Source: Pseudomonas kribbensis (GTDB taxonomy: Bacteria; Pseudomonadota; Gammaproteobacteria; Pseudomonadales; Pseudomonadaceae). Taken from it: a DNA stretch of 64,000 nucleotides. Positions 18,004 to 27,041 of this stretch are shown here, one piece after another. The stretch covers positions 2,728,001 to 2,792,000 of the forward strand of contig NZ_CP029608.1 of NCBI RefSeq assembly GCF_003352185.1, in the 5' to 3' direction. Numbering within the stretch: position 1 is the stretch's first letter; the number at the start of each line of letters is the position of its first letter. Below the pieces are notes generated by a model. It did not search any database. It had not been told where the DNA came from and saw nothing but the letters and a program-made list of their open reading frames with translations. The translations under genes and the position numbers were made by a program.

Positions 18004-19059
18004 ATGCACGGTTCAATCAAGCAGTTCGCACGTCATTGCCTCACCGGCGCCTTGCTTTCGGCACTGGCGCTGAATGCCCAGGCCAAAGCCTTGCCGGGTG
18101 CACCGGCACCGTTCGATAAAGGTCAGGTACAGATTGCGCTGGTGGGCTATCTGTTCTCCGGGGATTTCCCTGAGGCCTACCTGCGCGGCGTCGAGAAACA
18201 GACCGAAGCACTGGGCGCCAACCTGCGGGTGTTTGATGCCCGGCAACAGGCGGCCAGCCAGGGCGAGATGATCGATCAGGCGGCCGACCTTGGCGTTGAC
18301 GGGATCATCGTGCAACTGGGTCTGGCCGAAACCCTCAAGGGGCCGATTGACCGGGCTCTTGCCAAAGGCATCAAGGTCGTCGCGTTCGACGTCGATCTGA
18401 ACACGCCGCAAGTGACCCAGGTCGAGCAGGATCACCACGCGCTGGCGCGTCTGGCGCTGGATCAGGCAGTGAAGGACAACGGCACCCGCTTCGACGCCGG
18501 GTACGTTTACATCAGCGATTTCACACCGATGGAGCGTCGCGACGAGATCTGGAGCCAGGTCAAAAAGAGCAATCCGGGGATTATCGAGAAGGCGCGGTTC
18601 GGCAGCCTCAATCCGCCGATTGCCAACTCCGTGGCCGATCAGGCCAGCGCCGTGCTGCGGGCCAATCCGGGGATCAGCGTGATCTTCGCGCCCTTCGACG
18701 AGTTCGCCAAAGGCGCGAAGATCGCCGTCGACGAGGCGGGTCTGAGCAGCAAGGTGAAGATCTACAGCGCCGACATTTCTACCGCCGACATTCAAATCAT
18801 GAAGGAACCCGACAGCGCCTGGGCGGCGACGGCGGCGGTCAATCCGCAAGTGGCCGGGGCGATCAGCGTGCGCAGTCTGGCGCTGCTGATCGCCGGCGAG
18901 AATCCGGGGCACAAGGTGCTGGTGCCGCCGACCCTGATTACCCGTCAGCAGTTGCTGGATCTGGATGTGAAAAACGTCCGCGATCTGGGGCAGAAACTGC
19001 CGTCCTTCGGTGATACCGCCAACGTCGCGCGGGCGCCGTGGATTCCTGTGGCGAACTGA
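18004..19059 (+). CDS. periplasmic sugar-type binding protein
   Basis: A 351-residue type-1 periplasmic binding protein that delivers ligand to the RbsC-type permease. It has a signal peptide (residues 1-27, ending 'ALNAQAKA'). The fold motifs include 'QIALVGYLFSGDFPEAYLRG', 'GVDGIIVQLG' and 'GIKVVAFDVDLN'. AAGGAAAGATCC precedes the ATG. In the conserved order it is the last gene of the importer, but a TonB-dependent receptor and an amino-acid permease follow in the same direction, suggesting that outer- and inner-membrane uptake are co-organised. Confidence 0.9.
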   Translation: MHGSIKQFARHCLTGALLSALALNAQAKALPGAPAPFDKGQVQIALVGYLFSGDFPEAYLRGVEKQTEALGANLRVFDARQQAASQGEMIDQAADLGVDGIIVQLGLAETLKGPIDRALAKGIKVVAFDVDLNTPQVTQVEQDHHALARLALDQAVKDNGTRFDAGYVYISDFTPMERRDEIWSQVKKSNPGIIEKARFGSLNPPIANSVADQASAVLRANPGISVIFAPFDEFAKGAKIAVDEAGLSSKVKIYSADISTADIQIMKEPDSAWAATAAVNPQVAGAISVRSLALLIAGENPGHKVLVPPTLITRQQLLDLDVKNVRDLGQKLPSFGDTANVARAPWIPVAN

Positions 19060-19166
19060 AAATCCCAACACCCAAAAACTACAGCAGACATTTGCCGTGC
19101 ACTGACTGACGACTCCTTTTTTGTCGGCAGCGGACGGGTATTAGCTGCGATAAAAGGAGCTGTCAC

Positions 19167-21554
19167 ATGATTCACCGTTCCCGTTCATTACTGGCTGTCG
19201 CTGTTGTCAGTGCGATCTGGCAACTTCCTGCGCAGGCCGAGGACACTTCCACCCACGTTGACGATGACACACGGCTGGGCACCGTGCTGGTCACCGGCAC
19301 CCGGGGCACTGCGCGCACGGTACTGGATTCGCCGGTGCCGGTGGATGTGCTGACCGCCGAAGACCTCAAGTCTGCCGGTGCCGCCGACGGCGAACTGGGC
19401 GCGGCGCTGCAGACGCTTTTGCCGTCGTTCAGCCTGCCGCGCCAGTCCAACTCCGGCGGTGCCGACCATGTACGCGCCGCACAACTGCGCGGCATGAGCC
19501 CGGATCAGGTGCTGGTGCTGGTCAACGGCAAGCGCCGGCACACCTCGGCGGTGGTCAACGATTCGTCGAAAATCGGTCGCGGCACGGCGCCGGTGGACTT
19601 CAACTCGATCCCGATCAGCGCCATCAAACGCATCGAAGTGCTGCGTGACGGCGCCGGTGCGCAGTACGGTTCCGATGCGATTGCCGGGGTGATCAACATC
19701 ATCCTCGACGACGCTCCAGAGGGCGGCGAAGTGTCCACCAGCTATGGCGCGTATCACACCCATCAGGACGCCATCGACCGTACCACCACCGACGGCCAGA
19801 ACAGTGTGACCACCGCCAAGATCGGCACCCGACTTGGCGAGGAGGGCGGGTTCATTCGTGGCGGCACCGAGTACAAGAATCGCAACCCGACCAACCGCGC
19901 CGGCTTCGATGGTTTTGCCGACACGCCGGGCCAGCGCAACTATGTGATGGGCGACGGCCTGGCGCGGGACGTGAACCTGTGGTTCAACGGTGAACTGCCG
20001 CTGGCCGGCGGCAAGGCCTACAGCTTCGGCACCTACAACCAGCGCCATACCACCGGCGCCGAGTTCTACCGTTATCCGTCGGAGCAGCCGCAGTTCTATC
20101 CCAACGGCTACCTGCCGCAATCCCTCGGCGACAACACCGACATTTCCGCCACCGCTGGTTTCAAGGGCCTGATCGGTGAGGACTGGGACTTCGACAGCAG
20201 CCTGACCCATGGCCGCAACCGCTTCGAATCGGCCACTCGCCGCACCCTCAACGTCAGCCTCGGTCCGGACTCGCCGACCCGTTTTGACACCGGCGATTAC
20301 GAGTTGCGCCAGACCACCGCCAACCTCGATTTCAGCCGCGAACTGCGCCTCGGCGGCCGCTCGTTCGTGCTGGCGCTGGGTGGCGAATATCGCTACGAAA
20401 ACTACCTGACATTCGCCGGTGACGAGGCTTCTTACATAGGCTCCGGGGCTGATGGCGCCAACGGTTTGCGCCCGAGCGAAGAGTCGGATCTGGATCGCAA
20501 CGTCTTCGGCACCTACGCCGAATTGTCCGGGGATCTCACTGACCGGTTCTTCGTCGACGCCGCCACCCGCTGGGAGCATTACGACGATGCCGGCAGCAAA
20601 CTCACCGGCAAGCTCAGTGGCCGCTACAAGCTGACCGAGCAGTGGGCCGTGCGGGGCGCGGTGTCGAACAACTTCCGCGCACCTTCGCTGGCGCAGAGCG
20701 GATTTCAGAACACCACCAGCAACTTCGGCGAGGGCGGCACGCTCACCGATATCCGTGTGCTGTCGGTCAACGATCCGATTGCCCGCGCACTGGGTGCGCA
20801 GAAGCTCGATCCGGAAACCTCGAACAACTACAGCCTCGGCCTGACCTTTCAGTTGAACGAACGCTTCGATGCCTCCCTCGATGTGTTCCGCATCGACGTC
20901 AAGGATCGCATCACGCTGTCCCAGCGCATCGGCAGCGACGCACTGGAAAGCTACATCAATGACAATTTCGGCGTGCCGGGCGTGCACGACGTGAACTTCT
21001 TCACCAACGCCGCCGACACCAGCACCCACGGTGTGGAACTGGTGCTCAACTACCATCAGCCGTTCTACGAAGGGCAACTGGGGCTGACCACCGCGTACAC
21101 TTACAACCACACCAAGGTCACCAGCACCAAGGGCACGCCGTCGCAGCTGACTGCGCTGGGGATCGGCAACGATGCGCTGGTGGGCGTCGAGGAAACCAAC
21201 ACCCTGACCGATGCGGCACCCAAGGATCGTTTTGTGTTTTCCGCCAACTGGGTCAGCGAACACTGGGGCTTGCTCGGGCGCCTGACCCGACAGGGCGAGA
21301 CCACCCGGGTCTTCGATTTCGGCGACTCGCAGCCTGAACAAACCTATGGCGCGGTGTGGCAACTGGACGCCGAGGTGACCTACAAATTCACCCCGAAATT
21401 CAACATCGCCCTGGGCGGCAACAACCTGACCGACAACTACCCGGAGCGCTCCGGCTCGGCCATCAACTACGGCGGCAACCTGCCGTATGACGTGCTGTCG
21501 CCGATCGGCACCAACGGCGCTTACTACTACGCCCGCGCCACTTACGGCTTCTGA
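19167..21554 (+). CDS. TonB-dependent outer-membrane receptor
   Basis: A 795-residue TonB-dependent receptor for active uptake across the outer membrane. It has a signal peptide ending 'LPAQAED', a TonB-box-like 'LGTVLVTGTRG', a plug domain ('DQVLVLVNGKRRHTSAVV', 'IKRIEVLRDGAGAQYGSDAI') and a 22-strand barrel ending in the aromatic 'ARATYGF' needed for Bam-dependent insertion. The plug sequence resembles receptors for carbon compounds more than siderophore receptors, and there is no N-terminal signalling domain or adjacent sigma/anti-sigma pair. AAAAGGAG precedes the ATG. It likely admits the ligand used by the neighbouring ABC systems. Confidence 0.92.
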   Translation: MIHRSRSLLAVAVVSAIWQLPAQAEDTSTHVDDDTRLGTVLVTGTRGTARTVLDSPVPVDVLTAEDLKSAGAADGELGAALQTLLPSFSLPRQSNSGGADHVRAAQLRGMSPDQVLVLVNGKRRHTSAVVNDSSKIGRGTAPVDFNSIPISAIKRIEVLRDGAGAQYGSDAIAGVINIILDDAPEGGEVSTSYGAYHTHQDAIDRTTTDGQNSVTTAKIGTRLGEEGGFIRGGTEYKNRNPTNRAGFDGFADTPGQRNYVMGDGLARDVNLWFNGELPLAGGKAYSFGTYNQRHTTGAEFYRYPSEQPQFYPNGYLPQSLGDNTDISATAGFKGLIGEDWDFDSSLTHGRNRFESATRRTLNVSLGPDSPTRFDTGDYELRQTTANLDFSRELRLGGRSFVLALGGEYRYENYLTFAGDEASYIGSGADGANGLRPSEESDLDRNVFGTYAELSGDLTDRFFVDAATRWEHYDDAGSKLTGKLSGRYKLTEQWAVRGAVSNNFRAPSLAQSGFQNTTSNFGEGGTLTDIRVLSVNDPIARALGAQKLDPETSNNYSLGLTFQLNERFDASLDVFRIDVKDRITLSQRIGSDALESYINDNFGVPGVHDVNFFTNAADTSTHGVELVLNYHQPFYEGQLGLTTAYTYNHTKVTSTKGTPSQLTALGIGNDALVGVEETNTLTDAAPKDRFVFSANWVSEHWGLLGRLTRQGETTRVFDFGDSQPEQTYGAVWQLDAEVTYKFTPKFNIALGGNNLTDNYPERSGSAINYGGNLPYDVLSPIGTNGAYYYARATYGF

Positions 21555-21595
21555 GATTTGCCGCCATGGATGGCGGACCCTCTGCAGGATCACGC

Positions 21596-22960
21596 ATGAG
21601 TAAAACCAACGGCCCTCAACGCCATTTGCCGGTACTCCAGGCGTTGCTGATCACCCTGGGAATGGTCATCACCACCGATATTCTCAAAACCGCGCCGACC
21701 GTTGCCTTGAACGTCGGGCCGGAACATTTCTATTGGGTCTGGGTCCTCGGCGGATTGGCGTCGATGGCCGGGGCCCTGTGCTTCGCCGAGATGGCCACCG
21801 CGTTTCCGCACCCGGGCGGTGACTATCATTTTCTGCGCACCGCCTACGGCGAGCGCATGGGTTTCCTGTTCGCCTGGTCGCGCTTCTCGGTGATGCACAC
21901 CGGCTGGATCGCGTTGTCGGCGTTCATGTTTGCCGACTACTTCAATGCGGTTTTTCCGCTGGGACAGTACGGATCGGGGCTGTTTGCCGGCGCGATCATT
22001 GCGGCATTGGTGTTGCTGAATCTGACGGGCAAGCACATCGGCTTCATCACCCAGACCGTGCTGGTCGGGTTGCTTGCAGTGGGTTTCTTGAGTATTGCCA
22101 GCGCCGGGGTCTGGCTGGTGTGGCAAGGCGTCGAGCCGCTTACGCCAAGTGCGCCGGTCACGCCTGAGCACACGGGAGCGGCAGGATTTTCCGCAGCGAT
22201 GATCTTCGTGTTTCTGGCCTTCGGCGGCTGGAGCGATGCGGCGACGTTGTCGGCGGAAGTGCGCGATGGCCGACGCGGAATTTTCATCGCCATGCTGGGT
22301 GCGCTGACAGTGTTGATGGCGATCTATCTGGCGCTGAACTGGGCGTTCGTCCAAGGGCTGGGGTTCGCAGGCCTGGCGGCGAGCAATGCGCCCGCCGTGG
22401 AGTTGTTGAATCGCGCTTTCGGTGCGCCGGGGGTGATGCTGATCCTGCTGATGGTCGGCATCGCAGCCATCGCCACCATCAATTCGACCCTGCTGGTCGG
22501 CGCCCGCACCACCTACGCCGCCGCCCGGGATGTGCCGCAATTGCGTCGCTTCGGTGAATGGGACGAACGCGATGGCGTGCCGCGCAAGGCCTTGCTGGCG
22601 GAGGGGGCGGTAGCGTTGTTGCTGGTGTTGTTCGGCAGTTTTACTCAGAGTGGCTTCAACACGATGGTTGAGTATCTGACGCCGGTGTACTGGTTATTTT
22701 TGAGTTTGAGCAGCCTGGCGTTGATCATTCTGCGGCGGCGATTTCCCGAGGTGCCACGGCCGGTCAGAGTGCCGCTTTATCCGCTGTTGCCGCTGCTGTT
22801 TTTCGGCTTATGCGTGTACATGCTGTATTCCAGCGTGACGGTGGTGGGGTTGGGGGCTTTTTTGGGGATTGGGGTGTTGCTGGGGGGGGCGCTGGTGCTG
22901 GCGGGGTTGAGCCGCCTGGTGTCGACACCTCGGCAAGCTCTGCAGCAGACGGCGGATTAG
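21596..22960 (+). CDS. APC-family amino-acid permease
   Basis: A 454-residue inner-membrane permease of the amino acid-polyamine-organocation superfamily. The start is ATG 21596 after GCAGGA; an upstream ATG at 21566 lacks a site. Twelve hydrophobic segments are likely. 'TAPTVALNVGPEHFYWVWVL' opens TM2, and 'CFAEMATAFPHPGGDYHFLR' carries the E-x-x-x-x-x-P-x-x-G-G motif of APC members. The last segment is Gly/Leu rich. It ends tail to tail with the DUF3574 lipoprotein gene, overlapping it by four bases. Substrate unknown; its location suggests that a product of the oxygenase pathway is exchanged or imported. Confidence 0.88.
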   Translation: MSKTNGPQRHLPVLQALLITLGMVITTDILKTAPTVALNVGPEHFYWVWVLGGLASMAGALCFAEMATAFPHPGGDYHFLRTAYGERMGFLFAWSRFSVMHTGWIALSAFMFADYFNAVFPLGQYGSGLFAGAIIAALVLLNLTGKHIGFITQTVLVGLLAVGFLSIASAGVWLVWQGVEPLTPSAPVTPEHTGAAGFSAAMIFVFLAFGGWSDAATLSAEVRDGRRGIFIAMLGALTVLMAIYLALNWAFVQGLGFAGLAASNAPAVELLNRAFGAPGVMLILLMVGIAAIATINSTLLVGARTTYAAARDVPQLRRFGEWDERDGVPRKALLAEGAVALLLVLFGSFTQSGFNTMVEYLTPVYWLFLSLSSLALIILRRRFPEVPRPVRVPLYPLLPLLFFGLCVYMLYSSVTVVGLGAFLGIGVLLGGALVLAGLSRLVSTPRQALQQTAD

Positions 22961-23415
22961 AACGAAACCTGGGCCGGCTGAGACAAACGCAACACCGACA
23001 AATCCCCCGTAATCCGCTTGTAAGCCAGACGAATCGCCTCGATGTCGCTTTCACGTTTCGGGCTGCCTTCGTGCAGGATCACAATCACCTTGGTCGCCAG
23101 TCGCTCAGGCACTTTCGCGTCATGGTCCTTCCACTGCCCGTAGGCGTCCAGCACGCTGAAACCGTCCGGGAAACGTGTCGTCACTTCCTGATCGAGAAAC
23201 TCGCGCCAGCGCGCGGGGCTCACCACACCTTCCTTGCCATCGATCGACCCTACCGAGAAATACAACTCGGTGCGCACCCACTGCGCCTGGGCCGGGCGCG
23301 TGGCATCGCCTTGCAGGGTTGAACTGGCAGGATCTTTGGTATGTACGGAGGGAGGAGGCGTGGCACAACCGCTGATTGCCAGAAACAGTGCAGCCACCAA
23401 CAGGCTTTTTTGCAT
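22957..23415 (-). CDS. DUF3574-type lipoprotein
   Basis: A 152-residue putative lipoprotein. The start is ATG at 23415, placed before a clean signal sequence; the longer frame adds a non-hydrophobic leader. The lipobox is 'LAISGC', so the mature protein begins at that cysteine. The body contains 'WVRTELYFSVGSIDG' and 'WREFLDQEVTTRFPDGFSVLDAYGQW', typical of the DUF3574 family, whose function is unknown. No Asp follows the lipidated cysteine (Ala does), so outer-membrane targeting is expected. It is convergent with the APC gene. Confidence 0.82.
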   Translation of the reverse strand: MQKSLLVAALFLAISGCATPPPSVHTKDPASSTLQGDATRPAQAQWVRTELYFSVGSIDGKEGVVSPARWREFLDQEVTTRFPDGFSVLDAYGQWKDHDAKVPERLATKVIVILHEGSPKRESDIEAIRLAYKRITGDLSVLRLSQPAQVSF

Positions 23416-23566
23416 GGAACGTCCCTTTTTATGAGTTGTGCAGGCGCGAGCCATCATAAGGGGCATCAGTAATAGCGATAAAAGATTAAAAAATGGCCGT
23501 CTGCTTGATTTACGGAATAAGGAGATCAGCGAGAAACCATGAAACAGCGTTTTCTCCGGGCACGAA

Positions 23567-23599
23567 AAAGGCGCATGAGCGGTTAACTCATGCGCCTTT
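23567..23599 (-). terminator. intrinsic terminator of the alcohol dehydrogenase gene
   Basis: AAAGGCGCATGAG pairs with CTCATGCGCCTTT around a seven-base loop. It lies just beyond the stop codon of the dehydrogenase on the minus strand, and the run of A's on the plus strand gives the U tract. Confidence 0.8.
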
Positions 23600-23602
23600 C
23601 AT

Positions 23603-24634
23603 TCATTTGCTGGCGTTCAACACAATCCGATACCGCGCCTTGCCGCTGCGCAGATGTTCGACGGCCTCATTGACCTTGCTCATCGGAAATTCCTCGACCT
23701 GCGGCAGGATCTGATGCCGCGCGCAGAACTCCAGCATGGTCGCCGCCGTGGCAGGCGAACCTACCGGTGAGGCGGACAGGGACTTTTGCTGGGGGATGAG
23801 ATTGAACACGTGCACCGGAATCGCGTCCGGCACGATGCCGACGAAGTGCAGCCGTCCCTTGCCGCGCAAGGTGGCAAGCATCGCCGTCCAGTCGAGGTTG
23901 GCATTGGCGGTGATCAGCAGGAAATCCAGCGTGCCGGCAATCGCCTTCAGCGCATCGCTGTCGGTGGAAGCGACGACCTTGTGCGCGCCCAGGCGTTTGG
24001 CTTCGTCCTGTTTACTCAGTGACGAGGTGAACGCCGTGACGTCGCAGCCCCACGCATTGAGAAAGCGCAGCGCCAGGTGGCCGAGGCCGCCGATGCCCAC
24101 CACGCCGACCCGGTCGGTCGGCTTGATGTCGAACTCCACCAGCGGGTTGAACACCGTGGAACCGGCGCAGAACAATGGGCCGGCCAGCGCGGGGTCGAGA
24201 TTGTCCGGGAGTTTCAGCGCCCAGGCCCAGTGGGTGCGCAACCGATCGGCGAATCCGCCGTGGCTGCCGATGATCGTGGGTTTGGCGGTAGCGCATAGGT
24301 GATGGGAGCCGCCGATGCAGGACGAGCAATGCATGCAGCTGCCTTTGTACCAGCCGATGCCCACCCGCTGTCCGACTTCCAGTCCGCGAACCTGCGGGCC
24401 TGCACGCACGATGCGGCCGACCACTTCGTGGCCGGGAATGAACGGGTATTGGCTGATGCCCCAATCGTTGTCGATCAGCGACTGGTCGGAGTGACAGACG
24501 CCGCAGTACTCCACGGCGACTTCGACTTCTTCATCCCCGAGCGGGCCGGGATCGTAACTGTAACGCTCCAGCGGAGCGCCGGCCGAGGTGGCGGCCCATC
24601 CGGTAAACGTCGTCGGTTCGGTGTTATTGCTCAC
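23603..24634 (-). CDS. zinc-dependent NAD(P) alcohol/aldehyde dehydrogenase
   Basis: A 343-residue medium-chain dehydrogenase of the cinnamyl-alcohol/YahK subgroup, which reduces a broad range of aldehydes with NADPH. Catalytic zinc ligands are C44 in 'CGVCHSD', H66-E67 in 'PGHEVVGRI', and a later cysteine. The structural zinc site is 'CMHCSSCIGGSHHLC'. The Rossmann motif is 'GVVGIGGLGHLAL'. The start ATG follows a CCTGGAGGTGTCC site. A terminator follows directly. A detoxification role is likely; the physiological substrate is not evident. Confidence 0.9.
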   Translation of the reverse strand: MSNNTEPTTFTGWAATSAGAPLERYSYDPGPLGDEEVEVAVEYCGVCHSDQSLIDNDWGISQYPFIPGHEVVGRIVRAGPQVRGLEVGQRVGIGWYKGSCMHCSSCIGGSHHLCATAKPTIIGSHGGFADRLRTHWAWALKLPDNLDPALAGPLFCAGSTVFNPLVEFDIKPTDRVGVVGIGGLGHLALRFLNAWGCDVTAFTSSLSKQDEAKRLGAHKVVASTDSDALKAIAGTLDFLLITANANLDWTAMLATLRGKGRLHFVGIVPDAIPVHVFNLIPQQKSLSASPVGSPATAATMLEFCARHQILPQVEEFPMSKVNEAVEHLRSGKARYRIVLNASK

Positions 24635-24685
24635 AGGACACCTCCAGGTCTGGCGCTGCGGGCGCAGCCTGAAGAGTCTAGCGGG

Positions 24686-24931
24686 TCATCGCGTATGCGC
24701 GAGCCAGGTGTCCAGCACGCGCCGGTCGAGTTCTTCCCAGTCCGCCATGCCCAGCACTCGCGTGGTGTTGAGGCCGCGCAGATAGCCGCGCAACTGATTG
24801 GCCACGGCCCGCACCGACTCCGAATCGTCCGCTGACTGGCCCAGCACGGTTTCGTATTCGACGAGGTATTCGGCCACCCGGTCGCGGAATTCGGGCAGGA
24901 CGGCATCGCGGATCAAATCAAAGGTACGCAC
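24686..24931 (-). CDS. small uncharacterised protein
   Basis: An 81-residue protein starting at GTG 24931, which is preceded by GAGGA. It is predicted helical and strongly acidic, with arginines concentrated in the middle ('RGYLRGLNTTRVLGMADWEE'). It has no signal peptide or membrane span. It reads towards the alcohol dehydrogenase, 51 bases away, so the two may be co-transcribed. I do not recognise a family. Confidence 0.6.
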   Translation of the reverse strand: MRTFDLIRDAVLPEFRDRVAEYLVEYETVLGQSADDSESVRAVANQLRGYLRGLNTTRVLGMADWEELDRRVLDTWLAHTR

Positions 24932-25094
24932 GGAAAATCCTCATTTGTTTTCGTTGTGATCGAGTGTGCAGCAGTCTGCACGCTGGGCAACTATTGGTTC
25001 AAGTAATAGTGACCATCAAGAAACGCAAGTTCTGCTTTGCGGCCGACAGGCGGAAAATCGCCTCCATCGAAACGCAGCTCAAGGAATTTGCGCG

Positions 25095-25739
25095 ATGAAG
25101 ACTCTGACCCGACTGGCTTTGGTCGCCCTGCTGATGGGCGGGGTAGCCACCACTGCACCGACTTACGCAGCCGACGCCGGTACGTGCCATTTTCTTCCCA
25201 TCGGCGGCGCCAGCAGCGGGCTGCAGCATTCGCAAACCGTGGGGGTGCTGTACAGCGAAAACACCCTGGATAACCTGCAATACCTCGAGCGTTACCACGA
25301 TGTGGCGGTGAACGGTGCCAAGGATGCACTCGATGCGCGGATTCGCGAGGCCTTCGTCAACAGCTCCGACCCGGAGCTGGCCATCGACTGGTTGATGAGC
25401 TCGCTGCAACAGCAGTTTCTCTCGGTGACCGTCTACGACAGCCTGGATCAATTGGTGCAGGCCCATCCTGACGTGGTGGTGATGCTCGACACCCACAACC
25501 GTCTGCTGACCCAGCGCAACAACCAGGTCGAAGCGCGCTTCGCCGCACGTTTCTACGACGCCAACCTGCAATACATCGGCAAGGCCGAAGGCGCGGTGGA
25601 AAAACAGCTGCCGTCGGTGTGGGTTCACAACAAGGCAGCACCCGAGATCGCAGCCCAGATCGAAAAACAACGGGACCTGCAATTCAGCGCCTTGAAGCAG
25701 TTCGATGATTCGCTCAAGGCCCTGGTGAGTGCAGGCTGA
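25095..25739 (+). CDS. exported protein of unknown function
   Basis: A 214-residue protein starting at ATG 25095 after AAGGA. It has a Sec signal peptide (residues 1-25, ending 'APTYA'), a single early cysteine in 'DAGTCHFLP', and a mixed alpha/beta body containing 'HPDVVVMLDTHNRLL' and 'EARFAARFYDAN'. The last 40 residues are probably a helix. I recognise no family. The product should be periplasmic or, less likely, outer-membrane associated. An exported lipoprotein gene follows 85 bases on. Confidence 0.7.
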   Translation: MKTLTRLALVALLMGGVATTAPTYAADAGTCHFLPIGGASSGLQHSQTVGVLYSENTLDNLQYLERYHDVAVNGAKDALDARIREAFVNSSDPELAIDWLMSSLQQQFLSVTVYDSLDQLVQAHPDVVVMLDTHNRLLTQRNNQVEARFAARFYDANLQYIGKAEGAVEKQLPSVWVHNKAAPEIAAQIEKQRDLQFSALKQFDDSLKALVSAG

Positions 25740-25824
25740 ACACTCTTATTAAAACCGCAACGGCAGCGCCCGTGACGCTGAACGTTGCTTGAGAACCGGA
25801 CCTTTTATTTTCAGGATTTTATCC

Positions 25825-26166
25825 ATGCGTGCTTTTTTTATCCCTGCCATGGCTTCTGCCACTTTGCTGCTGACCGCTTGCGCCTCTGCGCCGAATGACC
25901 CGACGCTGACCTTGCAGACCCACAAGACCCCGGCCCAGTACGCCGAATGCGTCGTGCCGAAACTGCAAAACAGTGCGATGAACCCGACCGTCTCCCAGAC
26001 CCAGCGCAGCTACCGGATCGTGGTGCCGAGCAAAGTGTCGGCGGACAACGTGCTGGAAGCCTACAAGGCGCAGGACGGTGGCAAGGTGTTCTTGTACGAG
26101 CGCCACTTGCTGGCGTCGAGTTTCATGCCGTCGAGTTTTGAACGGGCCGCCCAGGAGTGCCTGTAA
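25825..26166 (+). CDS. small lipoprotein
   Basis: A 113-residue protein starting at ATG 25825. The signal peptide ends in the lipobox 'LLTAC', so it is lipidated and, with Ala at +2, should reach the outer membrane. The mature part contains 'YAECVVPKLQ', 'SYRIVVPSKVSADNVLEAYK' and a C-terminal 'AAQECL'; the two later cysteines may pair. No family is recognised. A clear intrinsic terminator follows. Confidence 0.75.
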   Translation: MRAFFIPAMASATLLLTACASAPNDPTLTLQTHKTPAQYAECVVPKLQNSAMNPTVSQTQRSYRIVVPSKVSADNVLEAYKAQDGGKVFLYERHLLASSFMPSSFERAAQECL

Positions 26167-26199
26167 CGCCTGACGGTCAGCGATTTTGACGATGCTCCT

Positions 26200-26256
26200 T
26201 TGGTTGGCCGCAACCAACCAATTCCTTTGCCCCGCACCTTGCGGGGCTTTTTTTTT
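26200..26256 (+). terminator. intrinsic terminator after lipoprotein gene
   Basis: CCCCGC (26230-26235) pairs with GCGGGG (26241-26246) around ACCTT, then C and nine T's. A second stem, TTGGTTG/CAACCAA (26200-26217), lies immediately upstream. The GC stem plus T tract is a textbook rho-independent terminator. Confidence 0.9.
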
Positions 26257-26322
26257 GCCCGGCGTTTGGCGCAGTCGGCGCTACGCTGGATAGCGGACAA
26301 GGTTTTTCGGGAGATCAAGAAT

Positions 26323-26715
26323 ATGAAGAAGGACAGCAGCGGCGCGGCGACCGGGAATCCCTCGGCGCTGATCGACGCAAGAATCAACGAACTGAACGAC
26401 TGGCGCGGCCAGAAACTGGCCGAGATCCGCGCGATCATTCACGAGGCCGATCCGGAGGTTATCGAGGAGTGGAAGTGGCGCGGCGTTCCGGTCTGGTCAC
26501 ACAACGGCATCATCTGCACCGGGGAAACCTACAAGGCCGTGGTGAAAATGACGTTTGCCAAAGGCGCGGCGCTGGAGGATCCGTCGGGACTGTTCAATGC
26601 CAGCCTTGAAGGCAATACCCGGCGGGCGATTGATGTTCACGAAGACGACAAAATAGATGCAAAGGCACTGAAAGCGCTGGTGCGTTCGGCGATTACGTTG
26701 AATTCAAAAAAATGA
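26323..26715 (+). CDS. DUF1801 (YdhG-like) protein
   Basis: A 130-residue cytoplasmic protein. ATG 26323 is preceded by GGGAGATC; longer frames cross the upstream terminator and are rejected. The sequence 'VIEEWKWRGVPVWSHNGIICTGE' followed by 'VKMTFAKGAALEDPSGLFN' is characteristic of DUF1801, relatives of Bacillus FrataXin-like YdhG/Fra. Some members bind iron, but most are uncharacterised. It stands alone between a terminator and a tRNA gene on the opposite strand. Confidence 0.85.
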   Translation: MKKDSSGAATGNPSALIDARINELNDWRGQKLAEIRAIIHEADPEVIEEWKWRGVPVWSHNGIICTGETYKAVVKMTFAKGAALEDPSGLFNASLEGNTRRAIDVHEDDKIDAKALKALVRSAITLNSKK

Positions 26716-26765
26716 TTTGCCGTTGAGGCAGAGATGAAGCGGAGGAGGGTGAAACGAGGAAAAAA

Positions 26766-26840
26766 TGGCAGGGGCGGCTGGATTCGAACCAACGCATGGC
26801 AGGATCAAAACCTGCTGCCTTACCGCTTGGCGACGCCCCT
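26766..26840 (-). tRNA. tRNA-Gln (anticodon UUG)
   Basis: The minus strand from 26840 folds as a cloverleaf. The acceptor AGGGGCG pairs with CGCCCCT, followed by discriminator G and an encoded CCA (26766-26768). The D arm is GCC-AAGCGGTAA-GGC, the anticodon stem CAGG(T)/(A)CCTG encloses a TTTTGAT loop (anticodon TTG), and the T arm contains GGTTCGAATCC. The 75-base sequence resembles known bacterial tRNA-Gln genes. Confidence 0.95.
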
Positions 26841-27041
26841 GTAGCTATTGTGTTCAGTCCCGGGAGGACCTCTGCAACAGTGGGCGGCACTTTACCAGCG
26901 CTCTTGCGTTCTGGGAACCCCTGAAGCAAATAAATTTCATGGAAAACAGCTACTTATTTCCCCGAGCGGCTGAAAGGGCCGGATTTTCACGACGTCTTGG
27001 CGGTCCAGGCGCCCGAATCCTGCGGGCGCCTGGACCCGATT
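26841..27041. other. intergenic region with GC-rich stem-loop
   Basis: No gene is seen here. A perfect 14-base-pair stem (27002-27015 with 27023-27036, loop AATCCTG) lies six bases beyond the radical SAM stop codon on the minus strand. No T run follows in either direction, so it is probably an mRNA-stabilising or rho-dependent end structure rather than a classical terminator. The tRNA promoter should lie at about 26845-26900; I cannot fix its hexamers. Confidence 0.5.

Noticed and set aside
19188..21593. 801-codon open frame antisense to the TonB receptor gene
   Set aside because: It mirrors the opposite gene across its whole length, has low-complexity valine/glycine/arginine-rich sequence and no ribosome site or family resemblance. 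High GC produces such antisense frames.
27002..27036. intrinsic terminator after the radical SAM gene
   Set aside because: The stem is perfect but no T run follows on either strand, so I do not call it a rho-independent terminator.
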